Assembly: GCA_020630775.1 (NCBI GenBank)
Contig: JAHDIN010000020.1
Span: forward strand, 1-58,520
Direction: 5' to 3'
DNA: 58,520 nt
Source of the DNA: Saprospiraceae bacterium
GTDB lineage: Bacteria; Bacteroidota; Bacteroidia; Chitinophagales; Saprospiraceae
The notes below the pieces were generated by a model. That model did no database searches. It was not told the origin of the DNA and saw only the letters and a program-made list of their open reading frames with translations. A program made the translations under genes and the position numbers. How positions within the stretch are numbered: position 1 is the stretch's first letter; each line of letters begins with the position of its first letter. Of the stretch, positions 40,791 to 49,770 are shown in pieces.

Positions 40791-42785
40791 CTAGCTTTTG
40801 ACAAATCGTCTTATTTCGCGTAGTCCATTTTTTGTGAATAAAATAAAATATAACCCTCTAGGGAAATCTGAAACATCTAAAGCCGATAAACCAGAAGATT
40901 CAAATAAAATACGTTTCCCAGAGCTATCAAATATTTCTACTGTCTCTACTTCTACGTTATTAAAAGATAAAAGTTCAGTTACCGGATTAGGAGACAATTG
41001 TATATCTGCCAGTGTTAATGCCACGGGGGCTTGCAATGCACATTCACGTCTAACAATCTCTGGAGTTGTACAACCCGTCCCATTACGATATATCGAAGTG
41101 CCTAATGGTTTAAATTCTGCCATTCTACAAAAGAAATCAGAGTAACACGATTGTAAATTATCATTAGCCTCAACCGTTAGCGTCAAATCACTATCTAAGC
41201 TCACTCTACCAAAACCTGCTGCCTCTAACAAATTATCATTATTATGAATTCGAATCCTATACTGAACAGACTCTAAAGAATCAAACAAAGGCATGGTTGT
41301 CATGGATTGGTTATTGTGGAAATTCAAAATACCAAGCTTTTTAAGGTTTTGTAATGCAGGCATGTCCACCATAGACACATTATTACCTATTTCGATAAAT
41401 TCAGCTGTAGCTAATATGGGAAACGCATCGAAAACTTCCATGCGTTCATTTAATAGTACATCCAATTCACTACGGCATGTTTCCAATCTTGAAAAACCAC
41501 TAAAATGTGTCAGGTTCGAATTATTTTCTACAACAATTGGAAAAGCTGTAATGGGGATTTTATTAAAAGCATTAATCTCCAATAATGCGTCATTGTTAGA
41601 GATCATAATCCAATCACCCACAGCTTCTAAGTTATCGAAGCCATAGACGCTAAAGAGTCCACTATTATCGTCAATAGTTGTTTTACCACCAATAAAAATC
41701 AACTCTGGAAAATCATCTAAACTTGAGAGCTTTTCATTGCGCGTTATAGTCAGTCTGTTGTTTATATTTCTTAAACTATCAAAGCCGCCCAGATTTAACA
41801 AAGAACCATTATCTGTGATTGCTAAATTGGAGCCGATAGTCTGAAGACTTTCAATGCTATTAAAATTCTGTAAATCGAAATTGTTCGTAACCAAGAAATC
41901 TGCACCTATTAGCTCAAGCTGATTCAATCCTTGAAATGATTCTACACCCGTATCTACAAGTTGAAATGTGCCTCCAATTGTTGTTAAATTATCAAAACCT
42001 ATAAAATCATTCAATGAAGGCAAACCCACCATCAACAAACTTCCTCCGATGGTTTCTAGATTTTGCAGTCCATCTAAATTTAAAATTTGGTTTTGTTCAC
42101 TTAATTCAAATTGATTTTCAATAGATACTAAAGCAGGTAGAAAATCTATGGTACGCATGAGATTATTAGCTTTTATGCGCAGAGAACCAATACTTTCAAG
42201 ATTCGATAAAGCATTTATCGAAATCAATGCCTTATTCTTCGTTAAATCTAGATCACCAATAAATCGAATTGAATCAAGACCATGTATTGCAGTTAGAACA
42301 TTATTGGAAAGACATGTGAGTTGATCAATTGTATCAATATCAGAAGATAATTGGATCGTATTTAACTTCGGATTGTTCAATACTTGAAGAGATCCAATAT
42401 CTGTGAGTTGATCTAAACTATCAACGACTAATATTTCTTGATTCTCCCAAATGGTCAATGTGCCCACATTTTCAAGAGTGTGTAACCCAGACAAATCAGC
42501 TATACTAGTTCGATAAATCAACAAAGAGTCCCTCACCGATTTCAATTGATCTAAGCCGCTTAAATCTGCGACATCTTCAAACAATAATGAAACAGCGTTC
42601 ACAACCTCACAACCCGGATTTGTCAATTTAAAACTATCAATCTGCCCTTGCCTGGTAAATACAAATCGATCAATGGAGCATTGTCCATTTAAACTAAAGC
42701 ATAAACAAAAGAAAAACATCACAGAGATCCCTCTCATGAATGATAAAGAAACGTGCTTTATACTACGAGACATCTTAAGCATCAT
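40791..42785 (-). CDS. Receptor-L-domain-like surface protein with T9SS domain (paralog 3)
   Basis: This 664-aa protein has a signal sequence (ending near LNGQ), then C-SIDRFVFTRQGQIDSF and about 20 repeats of roughly 24 residues of the form GFDxLxxIGGxLxIxxNxxLxxLxG. These resemble the receptor L-domain/leucine-rich solenoid. A cysteine cap follows (QSCYSDFFC ... GTGC) before the T9SS sorting domain (LSPNPVTELLSF). Its ATG overlaps the stop of paralog 2 (ATGA), so the two are translationally coupled. Probably a cell-surface binding or adhesion protein. Confidence 0.83.
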   Translation of the reverse strand: MMLKMSRSIKHVSLSFMRGISVMFFFCLCFSLNGQCSIDRFVFTRQGQIDSFKLTNPGCEVVNAVSLLFEDVADLSGLDQLKSVRDSLLIYRTSIADLSGLHTLENVGTLTIWENQEILVVDSLDQLTDIGSLQVLNNPKLNTIQLSSDIDTIDQLTCLSNNVLTAIHGLDSIRFIGDLDLTKNKALISINALSNLESIGSLRIKANNLMRTIDFLPALVSIENQFELSEQNQILNLDGLQNLETIGGSLLMVGLPSLNDFIGFDNLTTIGGTFQLVDTGVESFQGLNQLELIGADFLVTNNFDLQNFNSIESLQTIGSNLAITDNGSLLNLGGFDSLRNINNRLTITRNEKLSSLDDFPELIFIGGKTTIDDNSGLFSVYGFDNLEAVGDWIMISNNDALLEINAFNKIPITAFPIVVENNSNLTHFSGFSRLETCRSELDVLLNERMEVFDAFPILATAEFIEIGNNVSMVDMPALQNLKKLGILNFHNNQSMTTMPLFDSLESVQYRIRIHNNDNLLEAAGFGRVSLDSDLTLTVEANDNLQSCYSDFFCRMAEFKPLGTSIYRNGTGCTTPEIVRRECALQAPVALTLADIQLSPNPVTELLSFNNVEVETVEIFDSSGKRILFESSGLSALDVSDFPRGLYFILFTKNGLREIRRFVKS

Positions 42786-44812
42786 ACCTTAATAAACAAC
42801 AGAGAAGAACTAAGGTTGGCGTCTTTTATTTGTAAAATATACATCCCTGGATTTAAAGAGGTACAATCTAAATATCCATTAGGCTTAAGCAATTGCGTCA
42901 ATACTTTTTGACCATTTACAGAGAACACATCTATATCTAAAGCGCGATCATTATTTATTTGTAACAAATCAATGACTGGTTGAGGCGTCAATTTAAGATC
43001 TTTAATGCCGACCTCTTCTTGACTAACAAGTGGACATTTATTTAAAATGGATTCGATATCATTACAATCGACATCATTATCAAAGACATTAAATTTTTCT
43101 GGTTTCCAAGTCGCCATATTACAAAACAAGCTTGAGTGGCAGGCACTTAGTTGTGGATTAGACTCTAACCTTATGCTATTTGTATTATCTACTGTTAGAT
43201 TGGGGAATGATTCTACTGATTTTAATTTTGGATTTGAAACCAACGACATGAAAGAACTAACATTCTCCAATTTTGAAAAATTAGGAAGCGCCTTAAGACT
43301 TTCATTATCTCCTATTTCCAAATTACTTATGGATCTAAGGTTTTCGAAAGTTGCAATTTGCTCAAGACTGTCAGTTCCAACAATTTCGATTGCTCTGCAC
43401 TCAAATAAGTTTTGAAGTAGTGTTAGATCAGACAACGAAGCATTGTCCTCAATCAGGATTTTATTATCAAAAAGTAATAGTTTTTCAAAGCCAGTTATTA
43501 CTTTCAAAGCACCATTATTCTTAATAGATAAATCTCCATCCAAAAATCGCAATTCGTTAAAACCTGATATAGCTTCAAGGTGTGCATTATTAGTAATGTT
43601 AATTCCCGCCTTTACAACAGTTAATTCAGCAAAATCAGAAATGGAGATTAAAGACTCATTATTCCTAATCGAAATATTATTGTCTACAAAGTTTAATGAC
43701 TCAAACGCATCAATAGTTAATAAACTAGGATTGTCATCAATTGAAAGAAAACCTAAATCACCTAACTCTTGAAATCCCGAGATAACTTTTACACCCTTAC
43801 TATTTCTAATTGCCAAAATAGATTCTATTTCTCTTAAGCTATTAAACCCACCTAAGGTATCAGGAAACTCATTTCGCCTCATAAAGATATTGACTACAGA
43901 CCTTAATGCAGGAAATCCTTCAAAGGTTTGAATCTTACAATCATTAAAAATTAAGGTATCAAAAATACGCTGAAGATTATCCAAACCAGAAAGGTCTTCC
44001 AGTTCATAATTCAATAGTACAATAAGATCTTCATTTATAGTTCGCAGTCTTTCGAAACCCTGAAAATTTTTCAAGCGCCCATTCTGAATAATTGAAAGTC
44101 TACCCTCAATACTTTCTAGATTATTGAAACCCTGAAAATTATTACATGCTTTCAAATCCATTAATGTCAAATCTCCAAAAACTGTACTGAGGTTGGATAA
44201 GAAATGAAAGGATTCTAATTTTTCAAAATCACTCAACTCCAAATTTCTGTTTATGGTATGCAGTTCCTTAAAGCCATCAATTTCAATAAGTTCATCGAAA
44301 CCTGATAAAATCATATTAAAAATCACCGAAGTATTATTTAAAACCTCTAGCTCGATAACATTTGGGTTATTAGAAACGACTACACCCACTACAAATTCTA
44401 TATTATTAAATGATCTGACACCGAGCAGTGAAAGATTATTTATAATAACGAGATTATCCAAATTTCTTAATCGCTCAAATCCCGTAATATCTTCTAATAA
44501 AGGATTACCAGCAATAGATATAGTTTCACAAGTCGTTAATAATTCAAATCCTTTTAAACTGTCTATATGCGTAGAACCAATCGTTAGTACGCCGTTAATG
44601 ACTCTGATCTGTTGAAGGCTATCAATATTCGTGATATCTTGACCAATGACATTCACATTACCGACGACTAAACAATCTGGAAAGGCTATCGGGAAACTAT
44701 CAATCTGAGATTGACGTACAAAGTCAAAATCGATGTCTCCGCATTGGGAAAAAGTAACATGATATTGGCTGAGGATAAAAAAGATTAAAAAGCATTTTCG
44801 GAAGTAGTACAT
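42782..44812 (-). CDS. Receptor-L-domain-like surface protein with T9SS domain (paralog 2)
   Basis: This 676-aa paralog has the same plan: signal sequence, QCGDIDFDFVRQSQIDSF, repeats such as GFNNLESIEGRLSIIQNGRLKNFQGFERL, cap SACHSSLFC ... DVDC, and a C-terminal sorting domain (LTPQPVIDLLQI, later LNPGMYILQI). The first proline motif reads TPQPV instead of the usual PNP, a small departure. Sequence identity to its neighbours is modest by eye, so the duplications are old or diversified. It lies 24 bp after paralog 1 and overlaps paralog 3 by 4 bp. Confidence 0.83.
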   Translation of the reverse strand: MYYFRKCFLIFFILSQYHVTFSQCGDIDFDFVRQSQIDSFPIAFPDCLVVGNVNVIGQDITNIDSLQQIRVINGVLTIGSTHIDSLKGFELLTTCETISIAGNPLLEDITGFERLRNLDNLVIINNLSLLGVRSFNNIEFVVGVVVSNNPNVIELEVLNNTSVIFNMILSGFDELIEIDGFKELHTINRNLELSDFEKLESFHFLSNLSTVFGDLTLMDLKACNNFQGFNNLESIEGRLSIIQNGRLKNFQGFERLRTINEDLIVLLNYELEDLSGLDNLQRIFDTLIFNDCKIQTFEGFPALRSVVNIFMRRNEFPDTLGGFNSLREIESILAIRNSKGVKVISGFQELGDLGFLSIDDNPSLLTIDAFESLNFVDNNISIRNNESLISISDFAELTVVKAGINITNNAHLEAISGFNELRFLDGDLSIKNNGALKVITGFEKLLLFDNKILIEDNASLSDLTLLQNLFECRAIEIVGTDSLEQIATFENLRSISNLEIGDNESLKALPNFSKLENVSSFMSLVSNPKLKSVESFPNLTVDNTNSIRLESNPQLSACHSSLFCNMATWKPEKFNVFDNDVDCNDIESILNKCPLVSQEEVGIKDLKLTPQPVIDLLQINNDRALDIDVFSVNGQKVLTQLLKPNGYLDCTSLNPGMYILQIKDANLSSSLLFIKV

Positions 44813-44836
44813 ATGATTATGATTAAGGTTGGCTAA

Positions 44837-46798
44837 TTATTGCTTAAGTACAATAGATCTAAGTTTCTCATCATCCATAACAAATTCAAAAACATAAAAC
44901 CCAGAAGCCAAGGAGGATAAATCAACTTGCTCAGTATATTTTTCAAATGTCATTACCATTTGTCCAGTGTAATCATAAACTTTCAATTCATCAAAGCGAA
45001 CATTGTAAACATCAACCCAACCAGTTGTTGGATTAGGAAAGATTTCAAATCCCTTTTCTAAATTCTGCGTTCTACTTGGCGTACAACTCGCCAATACAAC
45101 ATCCTCCAAATCGCAGCCCACCCCGTTATTTTCAACATTTATTTTTATGGGAAAATCATTTAAAAAATCACAAATCAATTTTGAGTTACATACTGTCAGC
45201 GAAGGATTATCTTCAACATTAAATCTGTAGGAATTAGAAGCTTCCAACTTTGGAAAAATATCAATATCTATAAGTTGCTCATTAAGAGATATATCCAATA
45301 AGGATTCAATTTCTTCTAATGATTCGAATACAGGTAATTGAACAACTTGATCATTATCCGCAATCCTTAATGTAGCAGCTCTTCGTAGTTTACTGAAGGA
45401 GGTTAGTGACTCTAAAAGAGGGTTCCTATAAATATTTATTGTGAAAGCAACAAAAGTATTCTCAAATGCCCATAGATTTCTTAACTGATCATTGGATCTA
45501 ATATTAAGACCAGAATTTAGGCCGAGAATTTCATCAAACCCATCAATAGTAACGAGGTCAGGATTTTCAGAAATAGAGAAAGCACCATCAATGATCCTCA
45601 ACTTATTAAAACCGTCTACTAATATTAGGCCTGGGTTTTCATCTATTATTAAAGGTCCTAAAACAAATTGCAAATTATTAAATGCACGTAGTATACCTAA
45701 TGAATGATTATCCCTGATCAGAATATCTTCTGTTGACACCAACGCATCCATTCCTGAAAGGTCACTCAGCAATTCATTTGTGGATAAGAAAAGTCCTCCC
45801 GCTACTTCTGTTAATGACTGAAACCCTGAAATACCTATAAGATTATGATTGGTATTAATTATCAACTCTCCACCTATAAATTCCAACAAATTAAAAGCAT
45901 CCAAATTCACTAAGCTATTTAAGTTATTGAATTGCATTCGGCCCGAAACACGCTTTAATTGATTAAAACCTGAGATCGTTTCAAAACCACTACTCCGCAT
46001 TTCTAAGTCACCTCCAACAGTAGTCAATGCTTTAAATCCATTAAAATCTTTAAGGCTATCAAGGGTAGTCAAAAGCAGATCATGACCAATTGTTTTGAGG
46101 CTATCGATACCTTCCAAAGATTCGATCTTTCTTGCAAGCGTCAACTCAAAACTTTCACCAACGGATTTGAGTTTATTTAAGAAAGAGACATCTTCTAAGT
46201 TAAATAACCAATTAAGCTCTAAGTCACCTATCACAACTTCAAGATTTTCAAAAGCCTGAATCTTCCTTAAATTTTCACAAAATGAAATACTTAATTTGCG
46301 AATTGACCCAACGTTCGAAAACCCTTCTATCATTTGTAGGGATTCTAAATCTCTAAACTCTAGAAAATTTATGTCTTTGGTAATATCAAATAGACTGATG
46401 TATTCTAAATCTAGATTCCTTAATATATCTACATTTTCAGCATAAGCTACATTATGAAAAGCATTGACAGACTTCAACGAAAAATTATCGTTTAATTGTA
46501 AGACGGGCATTTGATTGACATTGTTGAAACCATGTAATGTATCAATTGATGTACCACTAATCTTCAATCCAAAGTAAAAGGTATTTATTTGTTGAAGGCT
46601 TGAAATATCTATAATATCTACACCCTCAATAGTAATAGAATTTACTGCTGTACAGTCTGGCTCAAGTAAAGAGAAACTATCTATTTCTGATTGTCTGGTA
46701 AATGTGTAATTAGATTGGGAACAGTTAGAATAAATGATATTACTCCAAAGTATGCTGAATAATAAAAGTAAATAAAGGATATGCTTTTTGAAATCCAT
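44837..46798 (-). CDS. Receptor-L-domain-like surface protein with T9SS domain (paralog 1)
   Basis: This 653-aa protein is the first of the three in transcription order. Signal sequence MDFKKHILYLLLLFSILWSNIIYS; N-cap NCSQSNYTFTRQSEIDSFSLLEPDC; about 20 repeats (GFQSLTEVAGGLFLSTNELLSDLSGMDAL); cap TVCNSKLIC ... GVGC; T9SS domain (EIFPNPTTGWVDVYN, LASGFYVFEF). The motif RQ-S/G-Q/E-IDSF is shared by all three paralogs near the mature N-terminus. It starts 29 bp after the quinone oxidoreductase gene, so it may be part of the same transcript. Confidence 0.83.
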   Translation of the reverse strand: MDFKKHILYLLLLFSILWSNIIYSNCSQSNYTFTRQSEIDSFSLLEPDCTAVNSITIEGVDIIDISSLQQINTFYFGLKISGTSIDTLHGFNNVNQMPVLQLNDNFSLKSVNAFHNVAYAENVDILRNLDLEYISLFDITKDINFLEFRDLESLQMIEGFSNVGSIRKLSISFCENLRKIQAFENLEVVIGDLELNWLFNLEDVSFLNKLKSVGESFELTLARKIESLEGIDSLKTIGHDLLLTTLDSLKDFNGFKALTTVGGDLEMRSSGFETISGFNQLKRVSGRMQFNNLNSLVNLDAFNLLEFIGGELIINTNHNLIGISGFQSLTEVAGGLFLSTNELLSDLSGMDALVSTEDILIRDNHSLGILRAFNNLQFVLGPLIIDENPGLILVDGFNKLRIIDGAFSISENPDLVTIDGFDEILGLNSGLNIRSNDQLRNLWAFENTFVAFTINIYRNPLLESLTSFSKLRRAATLRIADNDQVVQLPVFESLEEIESLLDISLNEQLIDIDIFPKLEASNSYRFNVEDNPSLTVCNSKLICDFLNDFPIKINVENNGVGCDLEDVVLASCTPSRTQNLEKGFEIFPNPTTGWVDVYNVRFDELKVYDYTGQMVMTFEKYTEQVDLSSLASGFYVFEFVMDDEKLRSIVLKQ

Positions 46799-46827
46799 GG
46801 AAACTTTAATGATTACACTAAAGATAC

Positions 46828-47802
46828 CTAAATTTTAACTATCACTTTGCCCATAGCTTGCCTTGAGGACAACATTTCTAAGCCTGTTATCGCATTATCC
46901 AAATCAAAGGTTTTATAAATGTAAGGGCTCACTTTTCCAGATTTAAACATGTCAATCAATTCCAGATTGTTATTATGGAATGCTTTAGGATTTTCTTTAG
47001 CAAACCTTCCCCAAAAGACACCTCTTAGGTCACATCCTTTGAGCAAAGGTAAATTGAGGGGTATTTTAGGAATATCACCAGCCGCAAAACCTATCACTAA
47101 CAACCGACCATTCCAAGATAATGCGCGCAATGCAGGTTCTGTATAGTTTCCACCTACGACATCAAAGACAACATCCGCACCATTGCCATCCGTTAATTCT
47201 TTAATGCGCGTTTTAAGATCTTCTTCATTGTAATTGATACCTACATCGGCACCATTGGATAAACACAAGTCTAATTTTTCAGATGTTGATGCACAAGCAA
47301 TCACTTTTGCACCTAATATTTTAGACAACTTCACAGCAGATAAACCTACACCACCTGAAGCACCTAATATGACAATCGTCTCCCCTTCTTTAAGTTGTGC
47401 TCGATCCTTTAATGCGTGCCAAGACGTTCCATAAGCGTATAAAAATGATGCCGCCGTTTCGAAATTAATTTCTTGAGGTTTAGGGTATAATGCATTTTCA
47501 TGCGCTAATGTCTGTTCTGCTAATCCACCAAAACGCAGCATCCCAAAGACTTCGCCACCCACTTTGTGACGCGTTACTTTATCACCACATTTGATAACAA
47601 TACCCGAAACATCACTGCCAGGAGAAAATGGCAACTCCGGTCTAAACTGATATTTACCTTGAACAATCAATAAATCAGGAAAATTTAAAGCACAAGTTTT
47701 TGTAGCAATCACCACTTCATGAGGACCTGGCTCAAGGCTTGCCACATCTTTAATTTTAAGATTTTCAATTGGACCCCAATTTTCACAAACTAATGCTTTC
47801 AT
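46828..47802 (-). CDS. NADPH:quinone oxidoreductase family (zinc-independent MDR)
   Basis: This 324-aa medium-chain dehydrogenase/reductase has the GroES-like half with CALNFPDLLIVQGKYQFRPELPFSPGSDVSG and the Rossmann motif VILGASGGVGLSAVKL (about residues 144-159). The usual zinc-ligand cysteine cluster is absent, as in quinone oxidoreductases and related acyl-substrate enzymes. Cytosolic. Its start overlaps the stop of the hotdog thioesterase gene by 4 bp (ATGA). That pairing hints at a role with acyl-CoA or enone substrates rather than quinones. Confidence 0.88.
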   Translation of the reverse strand: MKALVCENWGPIENLKIKDVASLEPGPHEVVIATKTCALNFPDLLIVQGKYQFRPELPFSPGSDVSGIVIKCGDKVTRHKVGGEVFGMLRFGGLAEQTLAHENALYPKPQEINFETAASFLYAYGTSWHALKDRAQLKEGETIVILGASGGVGLSAVKLSKILGAKVIACASTSEKLDLCLSNGADVGINYNEEDLKTRIKELTDGNGADVVFDVVGGNYTEPALRALSWNGRLLVIGFAAGDIPKIPLNLPLLKGCDLRGVFWGRFAKENPKAFHNNNLELIDMFKSGKVSPYIYKTFDLDNAITGLEMLSSRQAMGKVIVKI

Positions 47803-48263
47803 TTTTTCTTTTTGTCTGATACCTTCATTTTAATAAATGCTTCTACAACGACTTGCCCTTGTGTATCTTTTACAGGCACATGACAAGTAACCATATCGGT
47901 TGTCTCCCAATCTACATTAGACAAATCACATTCAGCTACTAAATCCGTTTTTGCTTTAGCAACATAGGCCACTTCCATACCTACGGGTATCCAACGCCGA
48001 TGCTTCGGTATAGAGGCCTCCATACAAATCCCAGCTGTGAATTCGCATAGGTTGCAACAAGCGATAGCATGTACAGTTTTTAGGTGGTTATGCACTGCTG
48101 GACGTTTTTTCATACTGCACTTATGGTAATTGTGCTTGAGTTCGACAACTCTTGGCTTTATCGTTTTAAAGTACGGCGCATAAGCCGCCAACATTCTTGA
48201 AAAGATAGCTTTGCCAAATGGCTTGTTGATGAGTTTTTGCTGAAGGGATAGTATTCTGTTCAT
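47799..48263 (-). CDS. Hotdog-fold DUF4442-type putative thioesterase
   Basis: This 154-aa protein resembles DUF4442/PaaI-like hotdog proteins. The central segment AVHNHLKTVHAIACCNLCEFTAGICMEASIP has the hot-dog sausage helix with HA and E at the positions that bind acyl-CoA esters in the family, and RWIPVGMEVAYVAKAKTDL is the following strand pair. It probably hydrolyses an acyl-CoA thioester; substrate unknown. First gene of the minus-strand operon, coupled to the quinone oxidoreductase by an ATGA overlap. Confidence 0.75.
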   Translation of the reverse strand: MNRILSLQQKLINKPFGKAIFSRMLAAYAPYFKTIKPRVVELKHNYHKCSMKKRPAVHNHLKTVHAIACCNLCEFTAGICMEASIPKHRRWIPVGMEVAYVAKAKTDLVAECDLSNVDWETTDMVTCHVPVKDTQGQVVVEAFIKMKVSDKKKK

Positions 48264-48418
48264 AATTAGTTAACTACGCCTCAAAATACAGTAAATATTT
48301 ACATTTCAATTTGAATATTGTAACTTAGTTTAACCCCTTAGTTTAAAACCCCATTTTAAAACAATATTGCTTTGAAAGATATCAATGACATCCTTTAAAG
48401 CGGCCAACTTAATTCATT

Positions 48419-48838
48419 TTGATAGAAAAGAAAAAGTATGACCATAGTGCTTCTGAACAAGTTAAAGAGGCCATGAGAAAAAGAGTTACTATTTTTCAAG
48501 ACAAGATTATTCTTTATGACGAAATACCCATTTTTAGCCCTTTTTCAATTGAGATCATGTTTTCTGAGATGACTAAATTAGCCAATCAATTTAATGAATG
48601 TGCTTACATTATTGATATTTCAGAAACCCAGTTACCCGATGCAGAAACTAGACGAATTTTAAATAAGAAATTTAAAGAAACCCTAAATAACGTTAAACAT
48701 GTCGCTTTTGTAACTGGCAAGAACTTTATAATAAATACCGCAGCTAAATTTGTGATGTTTCAAACCAATCTTGATTCCTTTTCGATTAACAAAACCCGAG
48801 AGGAAGCTGTAGAAAATATCAAAAAAATATTCAATTAA
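48419..48838 (+). CDS. STAS/SpoIIAA-like small regulatory protein
   Basis: The 139-aa protein starts at TTG 48419; the next methionine is at residue 19. It has alternating strand and helix elements (DKIILYDEIPIFS, ECAYIIDISETQLPDAETRRILNKKF, NVKHVAFVTGKNFIINTAAKFVMF, DSFSINKTREEAVENIKKIF) consistent with a STAS-like fold. I see no obvious phosphorylatable serine motif of SpoIIAA. It lies 5 bp upstream of a histidine kinase on the same strand, so it is likely an input or partner of that kinase. The assignment is by fold pattern only. Confidence 0.5.
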   Translation: MIEKKKYDHSASEQVKEAMRKRVTIFQDKIILYDEIPIFSPFSIEIMFSEMTKLANQFNECAYIIDISETQLPDAETRRILNKKFKETLNNVKHVAFVTGKNFIINTAAKFVMFQTNLDSFSINKTREEAVENIKKIFN

Positions 48839-48843
48839 CTTTT

Positions 48844-49755
48844 GTGGACAACAACAATTCCAATAACACAATTCTCTCAGAAATCTTCGAACAAATACTT
48901 CACATTTCAAAAGGTGAATGCAAAATTGACCTTGATACATTAAGCAGTGAAAAATTCTCTGAAATCGAACGTAATATTTTAGTAGGATTAAAACTACTGC
49001 ACGAAGACATTGAATTATACAAAGCAGAGTATCGGAAAAACATAGATGCTGAGTACGCCATAAAAATGCTTCAAAGTAAAAACGAACAACTAGAGCAGTT
49101 CAATTATATGGCGAGCCATGATCTTAAGGAACCGATTAGAACGATAAAAAATTACACCGAGTTACTAGAAGATAGAATCGAAAATTTAGACATTTCCACA
49201 CAAAAGGAATTTCTTTCAATAATTTCAGATTCTAGTCAAAGGATGCATGATCTGATTGAAGGTTTATTGGCTTTCACAACGGCAGGAGAAACTATAAACA
49301 AGCAAAGTGTCAACGTTCATTACATTTTAGATGAAGTAAAAAAAGATCTTCACTCGCTGATTACTAACCAGCAAATAAATATCCACAGCAATGCCTTGCC
49401 AGTCATTAAAGCTGACCCAATAGCTTTAAAACTTATCCTGCAAAACCTAATCTCTAATGCTATAAAGTTCAGATCGTTTGACAGAGATTTAAACATAAAT
49501 ATTTCTCATAAAGTAAAAGATAACTATCATGAGTTTTCAGTCTCAGACAATGGATTAGGTATAAAAGCAGAATACCAATCTAAAATATTTGAACTTTTAA
49601 AAAGACTCCACTCTAAGTCAAAGATTGAAGGCAGTGGCGTTGGCTTAACCATTTGCAAAAAGCTTGTAGAACTACATGGCGGAAAGATATGGGTTGAATC
49701 AGAATATAATGCAGGTAGCACATTTTACTTTACATTATTAGATAGTAGAAATTAG
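48844..49755 (+). CDS. Cytosolic sensor histidine kinase
   Basis: This 303-aa kinase starts at GTG. It has an N-terminal helical region (1-75), a coiled coil (75-88) and the dimerisation/phosphoacceptor helix YMASHDLKEPIRTI with histidine 92. The ATPase has the N box LILQNLISNAIKF, G1 DNGLGI and G2 GSGVGLTICKKLVELHGGKIWVES. No transmembrane segment or known sensor domain is present, so input probably comes from a partner such as the STAS-like protein 5 bp upstream. No response regulator is adjacent. Confidence 0.9.
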   Translation: MDNNNSNNTILSEIFEQILHISKGECKIDLDTLSSEKFSEIERNILVGLKLLHEDIELYKAEYRKNIDAEYAIKMLQSKNEQLEQFNYMASHDLKEPIRTIKNYTELLEDRIENLDISTQKEFLSIISDSSQRMHDLIEGLLAFTTAGETINKQSVNVHYILDEVKKDLHSLITNQQINIHSNALPVIKADPIALKLILQNLISNAIKFRSFDRDLNINISHKVKDNYHEFSVSDNGLGIKAEYQSKIFELLKRLHSKSKIEGSGVGLTICKKLVELHGGKIWVESEYNAGSTFYFTLLDSRN

Positions 49756-49770
49756 GTTACAACTACCCCA

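Noticed and set aside
40798..45707. Several plus-strand frames of 70-120 aa opposite the L-domain genes
   Set aside because: Shadows of the regular 24-residue repeats on the coding strand. No independent features.
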